From Gibbula magus (Eukaryota > Mollusca > Gastropoda > Trochida > Trochidae), in the NCBI GenBank assembly GCA_936450465.1, contig OW388291.1, forward strand, positions 81,977,436-82,041,435: a stretch of 64,000 nucleotides of DNA, read 5' to 3'. Below the pieces are notes generated by a model, which was not told the DNA's origin, made no database searches, and saw nothing but the letters and a program-made list of their open reading frames with translations. Positions 24,241 to 37,180 of this stretch are shown here, in pieces. Position 1 is the stretch's first letter, and every line of letters starts with the position of its first letter. The translations under genes and the position numbers were made by a program.

Positions 24241-27200
24241 ACATTATTTATGGACGTGTTTCAGTGCGATGTGATATTGTTCAGTACCAATCCACATCTC
24301 CAAGACATTATTTATTGTCGTGTTTCAGTGCGTTGTGATATTGTTCAGTACCAATCCACATCTCCAAGACATTATTTATTGTCGTGTTTTAGTGCATTGT
24401 GATATTGTTCAGTACCAATCCACATCTCCAAGACATTATTTATTGTCGTGTTTTAGTGCGTTATGATATTGTTCACTACCAATCCACATCTCCAGGACAT
24501 TATTTATTGTCGTGTTGTAGTGCGATGTGATATTGTTCAGTACCAATCCACATCTCCAAGACATTATTTATTGTCGTGTTTTAGTGCATTGTGATATTGT
24601 TCAGTACCAATCCACATCTCCAAGACATTATTTATTGTCGTGTTTTAGTGCATTGTGATATTGTTCAGTACCAATCCACATCTCCAAGACATTATTTATT
24701 GTCGTGATTTAGTGCGTTATGATATTGTTCAATACCAATCCACATCTCCAGGACATTATTTATTGTTGTGTTTTAGTGCTTTGTGATATTGTTCAGTACC
24801 AATCGACATCTCCAAGACATTATTTATGGACGTGTTTCAGTGCGATGTGATATTGTTCAATACCAATCCACATCTCCAGGACATTATTTATTGTCGTGTT
24901 TTAGTGCGATGTGATATTGTTCAGTACCAATCCACATCTCCAGGACATTATTTATGGACGTGTTTCAGTGCATTGTGATATTGTTCAAAACCAATCCACA
25001 TCTCCAAGACATTATTTATTGTCGTGTTTTAGTGCATTGTGATATTGTTCAATACCAATCCACATCTCCAAGACATTATTTATTGTCGTGTTTTAGTGCA
25101 TTGTGATATTGTTCAATACCAATCCACATCTCCAAGACATTATTTATTGTCGTGTTTTAGTGCATTGTGATATTGTTCAATACCAATCCACATCTCCCAA
25201 GACATTATTTATTGTCGTGTTTTAGTGCGTTATGATATTGTTCAGTACCAATCCACATCTCCAAGACATTATTTATTGTCGTGTTTTAGTGCATTGTGAT
25301 ATTGTTCAATACCAATCCACATCTCCAAGACATTATTTATTGTCGTGTTTTAGTGCATTGTGATATTGTTCAATACCAATCCACATCTCCAAGACATTAT
25401 TTATTGTCGTGTTTTAGTGCATTGTGATATTGTTCAATACCAATCCACATCTCCAAGACATTATTTATTGTCGTGTTTTAGTGCATTGTGATATTGTTCA
25501 AAACCAATCCACATCTCCAAGACATTATTTATTGTCGTGTTTCAGTGCGTTATGATATTGTTCAGTACCAATCCACATCTCCAAGACATTATTTATTGAC
25601 GTGTTTCAGTGCGTTGTGATTTTGTTCAGTACCAATCCACATCTCCAGGACATTATTTATTGTCGTGTTTTAGTGCTTTGTGATATTGTTCAGTACCAAT
25701 CCACATCTCCAAGACATTATTTATGGACGTGTTTCAGTGCATTGTGATATTGTTCAAAACCAATCCACATCTCCAAGACATTATTTATTGTCGTGTTTTA
25801 GTGCATTGTGATATTGTTCAATACCAATCCACATCTCCAAGACATTATTTATTGTCGTGTTTTAGTGCTTTGTGATATTGTTCAGTACCAATCCACATCT
25901 CCCAAGACATTATTTATTGTCGTGTTTTAGTGCGATGTGATATTGTTCAGTACCAATCCACATCTCCAAGACATTATTTATTGACGTGTTTGAGTGCGTT
26001 ATGATATTGTTCACTACCAATCCACATCTCCAAGACATTATTTATTGTCGTGTTTTAGTGCATTGTGATATTGTTCAATACCAATCCACATCTCCAAGAC
26101 ATTATTTATTGTCGTGTTTTAGTGCATTGTGATATTGTTCAAAACCAATCCACATCTCCAAGACATTATTTATTGTCGTGTTTCAGTGCGTTATGATATT
26201 GTTCAGTACCAATCCACATCTCCAAGACATTATTTATTGACGTGTTTCAGTGCGTTGTGATTTTGTTCAGTACCAATCCACATCTCCAGGACATTATTTA
26301 TTGTCGTGTTTTAGTGCTTTGTGATATTGTTCAGTACCAATCCACATCTCCAAGACATTATTTATGGACGTGTTTCAGTGCATTGTGATATTGTTCAAAA
26401 CCAATCCACATCTCCAAGACATTATTTATTGTCGTGTTTTAGTGCATTGTGATATTGTTCAATACCAATCCACATCTCCAAGACATTATTTATTGTCGTG
26501 TTTTAGTGCTTTGTGATATTGTTCAGTACCAATCCACATCTCCCAAGACATTATTTATTGTCGTGTTTTAGTGCGATGTGATATTGTTCAGTACCAATCC
26601 ACATCTCCAAGACATTATTTATTGACGTGTTTTAGTGCGTTATGATATTGTTCACTACCAATCCACATCTCCAAGACATTATTTATTGTCGTGTTTTAGT
26701 GCATTGTGATATTGTTCAAAACCAATCCACATCTCCAAGACATTATTTATTGACGTGTTTTAGTGCGTTATGATATTGTTCACTACCAATCCACATCTCC
26801 AAGACATTATTTATTGTCGTGTTTTAGTGCATTGTGATATTGTTCAATACCAATCCACATCTCCAAGACATTATTTATTGTCGTGTTTTAGTGCATTGTG
26901 ATATTGTTCAAAACCAATCCACATCTCCAAGACATTATTTATTGTCGTGTTTCAGTGCGTTATGATATTGTTCAGTACCAATCCACATCTCCAAGACATT
27001 ATTTATTGACGTGTTTCAGTGCGTTGTGATTTTGTTCAGTACCAATCCACATCTCCAGGACATTATTTATTGTCGTGTTTTAGTGCTTTGTGATATTGTT
27101 CAGTACCAATCCACATCTCCAAGACATTATTTATGGACGTGTTTCAGTGCATTGTGATATTGTTCAAAACCAATCCACATCTCCAAGACATTATTTATTG

Positions 27201-27708
27201 TCGTGTTTTAGTGCATTGTGATATTGTTCAATACCAATCCACATCTCCAAGACATTATTTATTGTCGTGTTTTAGTGCTTTGTGATATTGTTCAGTACCA
27301 ATCCACATCTCCCAAGACATTATTTATTGTCGTGTTTTAGTGCGATGTGATATTGTTCAGTACCAATCCACATCTCCAAGACATTATTTATTGACGTGTT
27401 TTAGTGCGTTATGATATTGTTCACTACCAATCCACATCTCCAAGACATTATTTATTGTCGTGTTTTAGTGCATTGTGATATTGTTCAAAACCAATCCACA
27501 TCTCCAAGACATTATTTATTGACGTGTTTTAGTGCGTTATGATATTGTTCACTACCAATCCACATCTCCAAGACATTATTTATTGTCGTGTTTTAGTGCG
27601 TTGTGATATTGTTCAGTACCAATCCACATCTCCAAGACATTATTTATTGTCGTGTTTTAGTGCGTTATGATATTGTTCACTACCAATCCACATCTCCAAG
27701 ACATTATT
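24241..27708. repeat. 64-bp satellite array, about 54 copies, with higher-order repeats
   Basis: Monomers of 64 bp (e.g. starts at 24,241, 24,305 and 24,369) run almost without interruption to 27,708; a few are 65 bp through an extra C in 'ctccc'. Each monomer contains 'acattatttattgtcgtgtt', 'agtgcattgtgatattgttc' and 'taccaatccacatctcca'. Marker variants recur in blocks: the ttcagtgcgttatg variant at 25,541, 26,182 and 26,951, and the attgacgtgt-t-agtgcgttatg variant at 25,980, 26,621 and 27,390. The spacings are 641 and 769 bp, i.e. 10-mer and 12-mer higher-order units. Open frames here are repeat artefacts, since 64 is not a multiple of 3. Confidence 0.96.
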
Positions 27709-30700
27709 ATACGACATACTTACAAAGTGGTTTGCAAGGGGTTGTGATTGCAACACGATATCTTAATAGCTCTCATTGTTATGCAATGTCGTCGAAATCT
27801 AGGGTATCATAACGTTAGACATCGAATTAGTCACTAGAAAATAATGAGACAAAAGAAAGGACATTTCAACCATAATCATAATCTAAAACTTACTTTTAAT
27901 GAGGTTCACGTCTTTGAAAGGCATTTGTTTACATATTTTGAGGAAGAGAAACTGGCGGTCGCCATGGCATGACCTTATTCACAAGATGCAGCTATCTCTC
28001 ATCACTTGCAGTAGAGTAGATAGATTCCATGCTTCATCCAGCATGACTAGTACAACTGTCAAAACAAAACCGGGAATTTCATGTTTTAAAATATGAATAT
28101 TTAACACCATTCTATGGACAGTAAAATCTTAAATACAAGGTGGTAATAAATAAGATACATAACTCGTTTTCCTCCCATTTAAAGTTATGTTCCAAAACTC
28201 GAAACACAGCGAAATCATTTCACTTCGGAAGTAATTTAGTATATAAGGTATATAAGGATATTAAAGAGGAAGCTCGTTAGATACCTTATAATGTAATAAA
28301 AATAATTAAGTTCCTTTAAATCACACTGCCTGCGTGGTGCTGTTGAATAAGCAAAGACGCAACGAAGCCTTAAATCAGGATTAGAACTTGATAAAAAGTG
28401 ACAAAGTGGTCGTCCTCAACACATGACTATTGACAGATTTGTCCAACAACCCAGTTATGCTAATGGGAATCTTCTTTTTCCGGGATCATTAGTGACATTC
28501 AAGAAAATATAACGGTGTTAGAAATTACAACTTTATCAAAGTTTGGAGATTCATTCCCGGACCAGGTCCCAGAACCTTTGAAGCAACCTTTTACAAATCA
28601 ATGTATGACAATAACTATTAAAAGTTTTCTTACGTCTTTTAACCCATGAACTTTTCATCTTAATTTATTTCTTGTGAAAGGGAATGAAAAGGGATATTGA
28701 TTGAAGGTCAATTGATAGTACACCCAGATTCCAAAGTATGATGTCATTACATTATGTATTTAAGGTCTTGTATTCATTTTTAATGTATGATGAACACAGA
28801 TTTGAATGTGATATGTAGTCTGTATGTACGTCTTTATGCTCGTTATGTCTACACTGAATATTTACTTTATCCACCAGGAGTCATGAAACATCAAGACCAA
28901 ACTGAAAATAACACCCATCCATAATTGACCTGTGTTCAGATGTTGCATGAGACTGATGGCGATCAGATACATGTTCTAGTTCTTAATGAGGTCATACACG
29001 CAACGTGAGGTGAGGTATACGTGAGGTGTTGCAATTAGGTCTAACCCATAGTCCTAAAATCAAATTTGTATCAATGGTTTGGGTTATACGAATCTGTGAT
29101 ATTTTTAGTATACTGATGGATTTTGGAGTAATTGATATAATCGAAAACATGTTACAGAATGAGGATATCTAATACTAATTTACAAAGTTAAATATAAACT
29201 ATGTCAGTGAAATGTGCCAGAAAATGTTGTTGTGATTAGGAAACGCGACATTTGAATTTGAACAGGAACAGTAAAGACATTATAAAACAATTACGTCTCT
29301 GTTGTAAACCCTTTAGATTACATTAGCCCTTGTTAAATTTCCCTCTTAATGATACGATTGCAGCTTAAATAATAAACCCAGTGCCAGCCCAGTGTTAAGA
29401 TCATGTTTGTTTTCACTTAGAAGAGATTTTGACATGAAAAAAAAACAATGGTCTGAGGTAACGGATTACCTTATGACGTCATGGTGTTACCGCTCCTTCT
29501 AGCAATCGATCTACCGATGGAGATTAAAAGATAATTAATTGAATACAAGAATGAAACAATGAAATTTTTTAACTTGTTAAATGTACTGTTTATCTAAACT
29601 TTGATCTGTATCCCAAATATAACCATGTTATAATCTTTTGAGGATAAATGTTTAGATATTTTTTACTTTGGATAGTCTATACAGTATACCTAACTCGATG
29701 ACACTAACATGATATCAATGAAATAATGATAATTGTGCATCTTCTTTACACATGTGGGTAGATTGTGTAATAATAAGGGCTTCCCTTAAGATTTTTTATT
29801 ATTGTATATTAACATTTAATACAGGAGGAGTTTCATAATAAACGTAAAATATGTTGAATCATTTGAACATAAAATTCTGTCAGTGTTAATGGATCATCGA
29901 AGTGGGTCGGAATATGAAATTTCTGATTGAATATAAATCTTCGGATTATTCAATGATATGTTTTGCCACACATAGTATCCTTTCCTCTGGATGCAACGGA
30001 AAACCTCGGATTGTTTCTCACTGCATTCCTTCCAAGAATGATAATCAAAACAACATTGGCACGTTGTGTTTGCAACTCTGCTAATCAAGTCCAGCTGAAT
30101 GTCGCTGTATACCAACCACAGAACTTCCATCAATGTGTATAATGGCCACATCGTCTCCACACATGCATCCAGATATTAACCTCTTGGTCCAGTTTCGGTC
30201 ACCATTTATGAGTGCCTCTTATATTTCAGAAGTTGATATGATTGTCTGTTCACAATTGGAACAATTGGTTCTCAGGTAGTGCACGAGTGATTTGTGTCAT
30301 TGATCCATATACAACACTACCATTCCTTGCCAGGGGAACAGGCGGTGCCAGTAACAGAGGCCATCTGCACAGAGGCACTCAAATATTAAATCAACTATCC
30401 AAGATTCGGCCACAGTGCTAATAAATCGTCTTGACTTTGAAGTCAGGATGATCTCGTTTATTTATGGATCCCAGTTCCCACGTGAGGCACATGTTGGCTG
30501 TGAGTGTTTATTCACAATTTCTTCTCTTCACATGCATGTTGTTCAAGTGTCTTACCAGTACCAGTACCAGAGGCCATCTCTCAACTAAGCCTCATTGATT
30601 GGAAACGTCTCGTTACTTGTCTGTCGCTTTAACATGTCGATAATTGCCAATACATTCCCCACCAAAAATGAACCATTTAATATCTAAATTGATATAAGTA

Positions 30701-31750
30701 CAGCTATTGATGAACAATGCAGTAATTAAACTGCTTAGTTATAACTTTGACTGTAACTGTATGTGCTTGATTGTTCACAAATGTTTCAGGTATAATTCAT
30801 GACTGATTTAGAGTATTGCCTAATAAATATAAATATTTGTCTTACTTGTCTTTCCTCAAACCAAGGATTTACTTGTATATGTTAAGGTCGGGGTATTGGA
30901 TAATGCAACTTGTTCATATCTAAACCTAATGGTGCAGAAAGCTAGGGTTGGTGTGTTTAAGATAATTATGTCAAACATCACGACCAGATAATAAGTGTGA
31001 GTGTTAAACACCTGTTGTCGGCTTCACATGACTTAATCTATTAAGTCTACAAGAGTTGATAAATATACATTGCCAATCAGAACCAAACAGGTTTTCAAAT
31101 GAATATTCTTCACCAAAATATTCAAGTACATAAATATATCAACTAAATCAAATTATCACTCGATGTAAATGAAGGCATTTCATGAATTAATTCACCAGAC
31201 ATATTTAAAATATTGTTTATTAACACATACATTTAGGATTCAATTTCAATTTATAGGCACATATTACAAATAAATTTTGATTTGAAGTTATAAATTCCTT
31301 TCTATCACACCGCTTGATTCATGCAAATTAAACAAAGCACAATGCAATGAAGCTTACAAACTGATTTGAATTTAACGAAGAATTACAAATTCTATTGACC
31401 TTCTTGATTAGTCAAACACCGAGTGTTGTTGAGGAGAAATCCTATTGGGAATATCCTTAATGACAAGGTTTAACCTGACATTAAAGAGGCTGATCCATGC
31501 ATATCAGCGTTAGGTTTTCAAATTGAAACTTAAATTGTCAAATCTTATTGATGCAATGTTCTTTAAAGAATATTGATTTGCACCTAAACGGCATCTAAAA
31601 TCATATCTCCCTGTTGCCATTGAAAATTAAGAATGACAATGGAAGATGATTTTAAGAATAACTAAAACATGATAATTGAATATGAAAGGAAAATGATACG
31701 AATAGTTATCTTTTTTTTCTGTCGTGGTTTCATTGAGAATTGTTTAAATG
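27709..31750 (+). repeat. Family U repeat, plus-strand copy U1
   Basis: Blocks, with where they recur: a (28,090-28,400; again at 50,815-51,160); b (28,860-29,060; 32,590-32,800; inverted at 48,150-48,420); c (29,450-29,520; 52,610-52,690; inverted near 47,710 and 61,895); d (29,850-30,670; 33,500-34,330; 52,900-53,700; inverted 60,740-61,600); e (30,670-31,260; 53,700-54,180; inverted 60,240-60,730); K (31,285-31,730; see the separate entry). The right part of d holds two tandem ~270-bp subunits. No protein-coding function recognised. An 88-codon minus frame at 29,894-30,160 shares 'CCFDY' and flanking residues with a plus frame at 47,122-47,304 simply because the DNA is repeated. Confidence 0.75.
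31285..31730 (+). repeat. Family U core block K (best conserved part)
   Basis: Strings such as 'cttcttgattagtcaaac', 'atatcagcgttaggttttca' and 'cctctaaaatcgtatctcc' recur in the same order at 31,285-31,730, 36,630-37,050 and 54,230-54,610 on the plus strand, and at about 59,870-60,240 and 63,480-63,850 on the minus strand. The first part ('gttcctttcaatcacaccg', 'gctattgaac') also occurs at 28,310, 51,035, 56,570 and, inverted, 58,060. This makes it the most frequent and best conserved piece of the family. Confidence 0.8.
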
Positions 31751-31789
31751 TGGAAACTGACAATTAAACCATTTTACAATTACATGGTG

Positions 31790-34350
31790 AACTGGTAGTT
31801 GAACTCAAGAAGGGGACAACACATCGATGGGGATTTTTAAAATCTAAACTGCCATGCTGAAAACTTAAGAAACCTTTAACAAAGTCGAGACATTATTTAT
31901 TGTCAAGTCACCGTGTACTATGCTCTTGTTACACATCAATCAACATCTTCATGAGCGTGGAGAGAATACTCATATATTTAGCAGTTACGTCTGGTTTTCA
32001 ACATTGTTGAACTGGCTTGCCTCATTTACACCATTCTTTCGGAGGCAATGTTACATCTTTAACCTGTGTTGCAATACATGGGTCATTGCAACATTACTTA
32101 CTTTCACAAGAAACTTTCTAGCCTTCATGTCTTTAAATTGACTAGAGTCTTAAAAGAAATAAACGTCACACTGGCGTACGTAACTGCTATTTCCACTTGC
32201 ATAACAACATAAATACAAAGGTTAGTTTGAAAAAACGTTTCAATTGATAAAAATGTGTTCAGATGTTGCATGAGACTGGATCATTTATCTCGGCCCACAT
32301 ACAAGCTGATGCCCTTTACTCTCAAACTAGATTCCGGGACCCTTTAAATAACCTTTTGAAATCAATGTCTGGCAATAGATATAAAACGTTTTAATTTTTT
32401 AAACCTATGAGCTGTTCATCTGTTTCCTGGAATAAAAAAATGGATATGAGTTTTTAAAAAAAAACAGTTGACAGTACACCCAGATTTGAAAGTACGATGC
32501 CATTACTCTGTGTATTTAAGTCCACATATTAGTTGTTAATTGAAAATGAAGATTTAAATACGTAGTGCCTCTTTATGACCCATGTCTACATTGAATAATT
32601 CCTGTATCCACCAGGAGTCATGATAAATCAAGACCAAACTAAAAATAACATCCATCCATAATTGAACTCTGTTCAGATGTTGCATGAGACTGATGGTGGT
32701 TAGATACATGTTCAAGTTCTTAATGAGATCGTACACGCAGCGTGAGGTGAGGTATACGTGAGGTGTGCGAATTCAGTCTTACCCATTGTCCTCAAATTGA
32801 ATTTGTATCACTGGTTTGGGTTATATGTATCTTTGATACATTTTGATTATTATATTAATATTTTGGAGAAGTTGATACCTGGTATGTACATTGAAGACAT
32901 TGATGAATTAAACATGTTAAAGAATGAGGATATCTATTAACAATTTATAAAGTTACATTTAAACTATGTCAGTGAAAAGTGCCAGATAATATTGTTGTAA
33001 TTAGGAAACGACATTTGAATTGGAATTGGAATATGCTTCAGGTGTAGACCTTGTTTAACAATTTAACTTGCTCGCAAGCTCACCGTTCAGGTTTGAATCC
33101 CGCTTTGACATCGTTCATTTTCCAGTGCAAACACACAAACTGACATTGTACACCCTTTCATTTACATCAACCAACACTGTGGGGTGCCCGGGTTAGAATA
33201 GGACCTCAATTCCTCCTGCTTGTCGTAAGAGGCGACTAAAATAGGGGGCAGTCTGTTTGCTGTGGACTGCGACATGTATGGGTGGAGGAAGGATGCCTGG
33301 TGGTTGAGGGTTGTTATTCAATGATTTGTTTTGCCACACATAGTAAACTTACTCTGGATGTATTGGAAAACCTCACCTCACCTCACCTCACTGCCTTCAT
33401 TTCAAGAACGATAATCTAAACAACATTGGCACGTTGTGTTTGCAACTCTGCTGATCACGAAGTCGTTTAGTATCCTCTATATATATAAAAGAGGTGTTCT
33501 GTGTCACATGAATGTTGAATCATCTGAGCGTAAAATTCTGCAATTGTTAATGGATCATCCAAGTGGGTCAGAAATATGTATTTCATGGTTGAAAAAAACC
33601 ATCTTAGGTTAGTTCAACTCTCTGTTTTGTTTCACAAATTGTCAATTTCTCTGGCAAAAGAAATCCTCGGATTTTCTGTCCCAGTCTTCAAAGAATGATA
33701 ATTAAAATAACATTGGCACGTTTCGTGCGCTAATCAAGTCCATCTGAACGTCGCTGTATACCAATCACATAACTTCCATCAATGTGTATAATAGCCACAG
33801 TGTCTCCACACACATCCAGATATTAATCCCTTTGGTCCAGGTTCGGTCACAATTTATGAGTGCCTATATTTCAGACTTTGAAGTTGATATGATCTCATTG
33901 ATTTATGAATCACATTTACTTTCCTCATATGAGACACATGTTTAAGGAGTTATTGGTGTCTATTATTCACACTTTCTCCACTTCTCAGGTAATGAACGAG
34001 TGTTCTCTGTTATTGATTGGTATACAAACTGACCATTCTCTGCCAGGGGATCTGGCAGTACGAGCAACGAGGCCTTGTACGTAGGCACCCAAATATTAAC
34101 CAACTTTCCTGGATTCGGTACACAATTACCACTTTCAATAAATTGTCACTATGATCTCGTTTATATATGAATGGCAGTTCTCAGTTAAGTAACAGTTTGG
34201 ACGAGCTAAGAGTGTCTATTCACAATTACTGCTCTTCAAATGTTGTACAAGTGTCTGTTGTGGATTCATATACACAATTACCATACTGTGCTTGGGAACC
34301 ATGCAGCCCAGTACCAGAGGCCATCTAACTTAGCCCTCATTCGCTGGTCT
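31790..34350 (+). repeat. Family U repeat, plus-strand copy U2
   Basis: Block f at 31,815-31,952 includes one worn version of the 64-bp satellite monomer (from 31,889). Next comes part of block h (31,980-32,080, resembling 56,110-56,180), then b (32,590-32,800) and d (33,500-34,330). The offset from U1 is 3.66-3.72 kb. It is interrupted by a SINE-like insert (about 33,040-33,310). A short (cctca)n run sits at 33,368-33,390. Confidence 0.7.
33040..33312 (+). mobile_element. SINE-like insert
   Basis: It contains a polymerase III B-box-like 'ggtttgaatcccgc' near 33,091 and then 'ggtgcccgggttagaatag' and 'cttgtcgtaagaggcgact', strings seen in dispersed mollusc retroposons. It lies exactly where U2 departs from U1: U1 29,240 continues in U2 up to about 33,020, and similarity resumes at 33,312. 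I could not find target-site duplications, so the ends are approximate. Confidence 0.5.
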
Positions 34351-34445
34351 GCTGAAAGATTCAAAGTTCAAAACATACCAAACCAAAATAAACCATTAGA
34401 TATTTAATTTGATATAATGTTCAGAGAGGTATGTAGATATCGCTT

Positions 34446-34481
34446 GTAGATATCGCTTGATCTCACACAAGTGATATCTAC
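34446..34481. repeat. Short perfect inverted repeat
   Basis: 'gtagatatcgcttg' (34,446-34,459) and 'caagtgatatctac' (34,468-34,481) form a 14-bp stem with one G:T pair and an 8-nt loop. A partial extra copy of the left arm precedes it (34,434). Confidence 0.6.
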
Positions 34482-34579
34482 TGTGGGAGCCAGTTTTGGA
34501 TGATAAAATGCATTTCATAACCACTGATTAACCTTCTCACGACAAAAATGTTAGTAGTGTACATATCTTTCATGCTAAA

Positions 34580-34990
34580 TTATAACAGTGTGGTGGCACA
34601 AGGTCATGTGCATAGCTCAATCGACCGCTATGAGTGAAGTTCAACAGCAACGGGCTCCGCTCGCTGGCTGGATGGGTTACCCGCCTCATTGCTGGATAAA
34701 AACTGAGAGTTTGAAGGGTGATTCCCTGTTCCAAACTGAGACACGAGGTGAGAGGCTTGTGGAGTCACCTTGGGCAAAGAACTTTATTCGAAATGTGCCT
34801 CTGCTCACTCAGCAGTACAAGTGAGTACCTGGTTTGGATGTGAAGGCAATGTGACGATAATCCCAGGTTGCATACTCCAAGGGCAGTTGAGAATAAAAAA
34901 GGAACGATGTTTGTCCTTATACCGGGGTAATAATGTGTGTAGCGCTTTGAGCATGGCCCTTTGTGTTGTGGATTTGACGCAATATTAGTA
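34580..34990 (+). mobile_element. Retroposon 3' region sharing a tail with the LINE remnant
   Basis: The strings 'tgggcaaagaactttattcg', 'tctgctcactcagcagta' and 'gagtacctggtttggatgtg' resemble 3' parts of dispersed SINEs/LINEs in aquatic invertebrates. It ends with 'gtagcgctttgagcatg' at 34,939-34,955, identical over 17 nt to the complement of 18,354-18,370 in the 3' UTR of the LINE remnant. It probably uses the same reverse transcriptase. The 78- and 72-codon frames across it are not genes. Confidence 0.5.
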
Positions 34991-36629
34991 TCTTCATTAA
35001 TTAAACAGACTATTAAAAGTTGATTCCATACTGTCAGGCTCATTCTCCACTAAACGTGCATTTACCAGAAAATCATGTCTCTATGGGATACCTTTTGAAC
35101 GTTTTCTTAGAAATTATAAATTTCTACTCTAAAATGTACCTTCCTACATGGCAGTGTCAGTTCACATTTAACATAAGCTATAGAAACCAATATATTTTCA
35201 TTCAGGTTTCTAAATGGATCAAATCTACACAAATATGCATATCTCCAGTCGATAGGCAGTTACAGCTATATCTGTCTAATTGAAAATTATGCATAATAAG
35301 TTCTAAAAATTCGAATCTAAAGATGTCTCGATATCACTAGAATACATTCAGTATGAATCCATTACTTTAGTATATCAATGTTTTTCAAAAACATCTCAGA
35401 TATAGGTGTCTCCAAAATGACCGACAGATACATTACCAAAATTCATATTGTATTATCAAATTAAATCCTAGGGTATGTACAATTAATTACGATGTCATCT
35501 CAACCAAAAATAGATATACAACAATATATAACAATCATCTGAAACATCTGAAGTCTCATCAAAATGTTATTTTGGGTAGACTACTCAAAGTTACCTATGT
35601 TGCCTTCCATTGTGGAATTATTCTGCTTACAGTCGCCAACTCTCATACATGGCCATCTTGCAGTTTGTGCTTTGAATAGTTGGAAGGTGACAGTACTCTT
35701 CTGGCTTTAAGTGGTTATCCAACATATCCAAATGCATTTGAAGTCCAGCAGATACGTTACCAACAGATACGTTACAAATATGTTAACAATACATTACCAA
35801 TGGGGACAAAAATTGTCTGACTGCATGTGGAGCCCACATGTGACAGGAAGATTGACAATATGTTCACAAAAGAAGCATTTCCGGTACCAAGGAGGGGCGT
35901 ATGAAAGGGTATGCCACCAAACTGAACGAGAAGTATTTGTTATCGAATCAATCTTGATTCATAAACAATGTGAAGGTTGTGATATACATGTACGCTACTC
36001 GGTTTTTCTATATGTTAACTATTCCATACAAATGTTATTTCCAAGTTATGTTCTAGTAAGGTTTGTGCAGTGATTAATTATGACAGGACATGATGTATTC
36101 ATTAAAACGTATCTGTTTTATTTATGGAAGAACATGCTGTAATGGTTCATTCTTTTATTAACTATATCATACAAAATTTATCTCTGATTTATGATTGTAC
36201 AAATCTGTTGCTTACTTGCTGTAGTACACATTCTATCAGAACTAACGTTTCATTAGTTTAGCATTATATAATGTTAATATGTTACATGTTGGTATTCAAG
36301 TTCATGTTTTTGGGTTAAATTATGTTCATCTTTTATTGAACTAGATTCGTGACATATAAATGACAGATACGTTACTATTTGTCTCTTGTCTCAGTTTTAT
36401 TTGAGTACATTTTATTAAACAGCTAAATTATTCGTCTTGAACTATTTTGTCTGAAATATTAGATGTTTAAGTGGGTTTTTTACTTGAAAGTACCTGATCA
36501 CAGAAATAATACCACATGTTCAAAATAGTTTTAAAAATACTTTCGGCGGATAAAATTGATATTTATGTCTTTGATAAGCACACGTTTTTCTTTTTGACAA
36601 GTAATATTTAAATTTCTGATGCAAATGTC
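34991..36629. other. Unassigned AT-rich DNA
   Basis: A 120-codon plus frame (35,711-36,073) and an 87-codon plus frame (35,020-35,283) are open but resemble nothing I know. 'gatacgttac' recurs at 35,751, 35,764 and 36,365. No transposon ends seen. Confidence 0.35.
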
Positions 36630-37130
36630 AAATTACTTTCAATCACACCGCTTGCTACATGCTATTGAACACATAAATATGCAATAAAGCTCTATAATAT
36701 GATTAGAATTTGATGGAGACTGTCAAATTCTATTTACCTTCTTGATTAGTCAAACAGCTACTGTTGCCGAGGAGAGAGTTTCTTTGAAATATTCTTAATG
36801 ACTAAGTTTAACCTGACACTAAATAACACATGGATATCAGCGTTAGGTTTTCAAATTGAAACTTGAATTGGCAAATCTCATTGATGCAATATTCTTAAAG
36901 GAATATTGATTTACACCTCAAATATGCCTCTAAAATCGTATCTCGCTGCTGCTATGTGCAGATTAAGAACGACAACGAAACTTGATAATATGATTAAAAA
37001 TGAAAGGAAAATTCTACGAATATTTAACTTTTCCAGAAGCAGTTAAAATGAGATAAGATGCATGCATCGTGCATCGACCAGTAAATGTAAAGAAATGAGC
37101 CATCATTTTTAAAGTGAGTTATAAAGCAAG
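36630..37130 (+). repeat. Family U fragment (block K plus a little downstream)
   Basis: Matches 31,285-31,730 and 54,230-54,610 in order and orientation. Downstream, 37,135-37,180 still resembles 55,605-55,640 ('ccaatttgttctcacatt'). Confidence 0.75.
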
Positions 37131-37180
37131 ACAGTGCTGTTTCCAATTTGTTCTCGCATTACTATTACTATTGCCATACT

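Noticed and set aside
24025..24402. 125-codon frame running into the satellite
   Set aside because: The open frame comes from a few 64-bp monomers before the phase shifts; it is not kept along the array.
24241..27708. Possible CRISPR-like array of regular repeats
   Set aside because: There are no unique spacers: the whole 64-bp period is repeated, and the genome is eukaryotic. It is a satellite.
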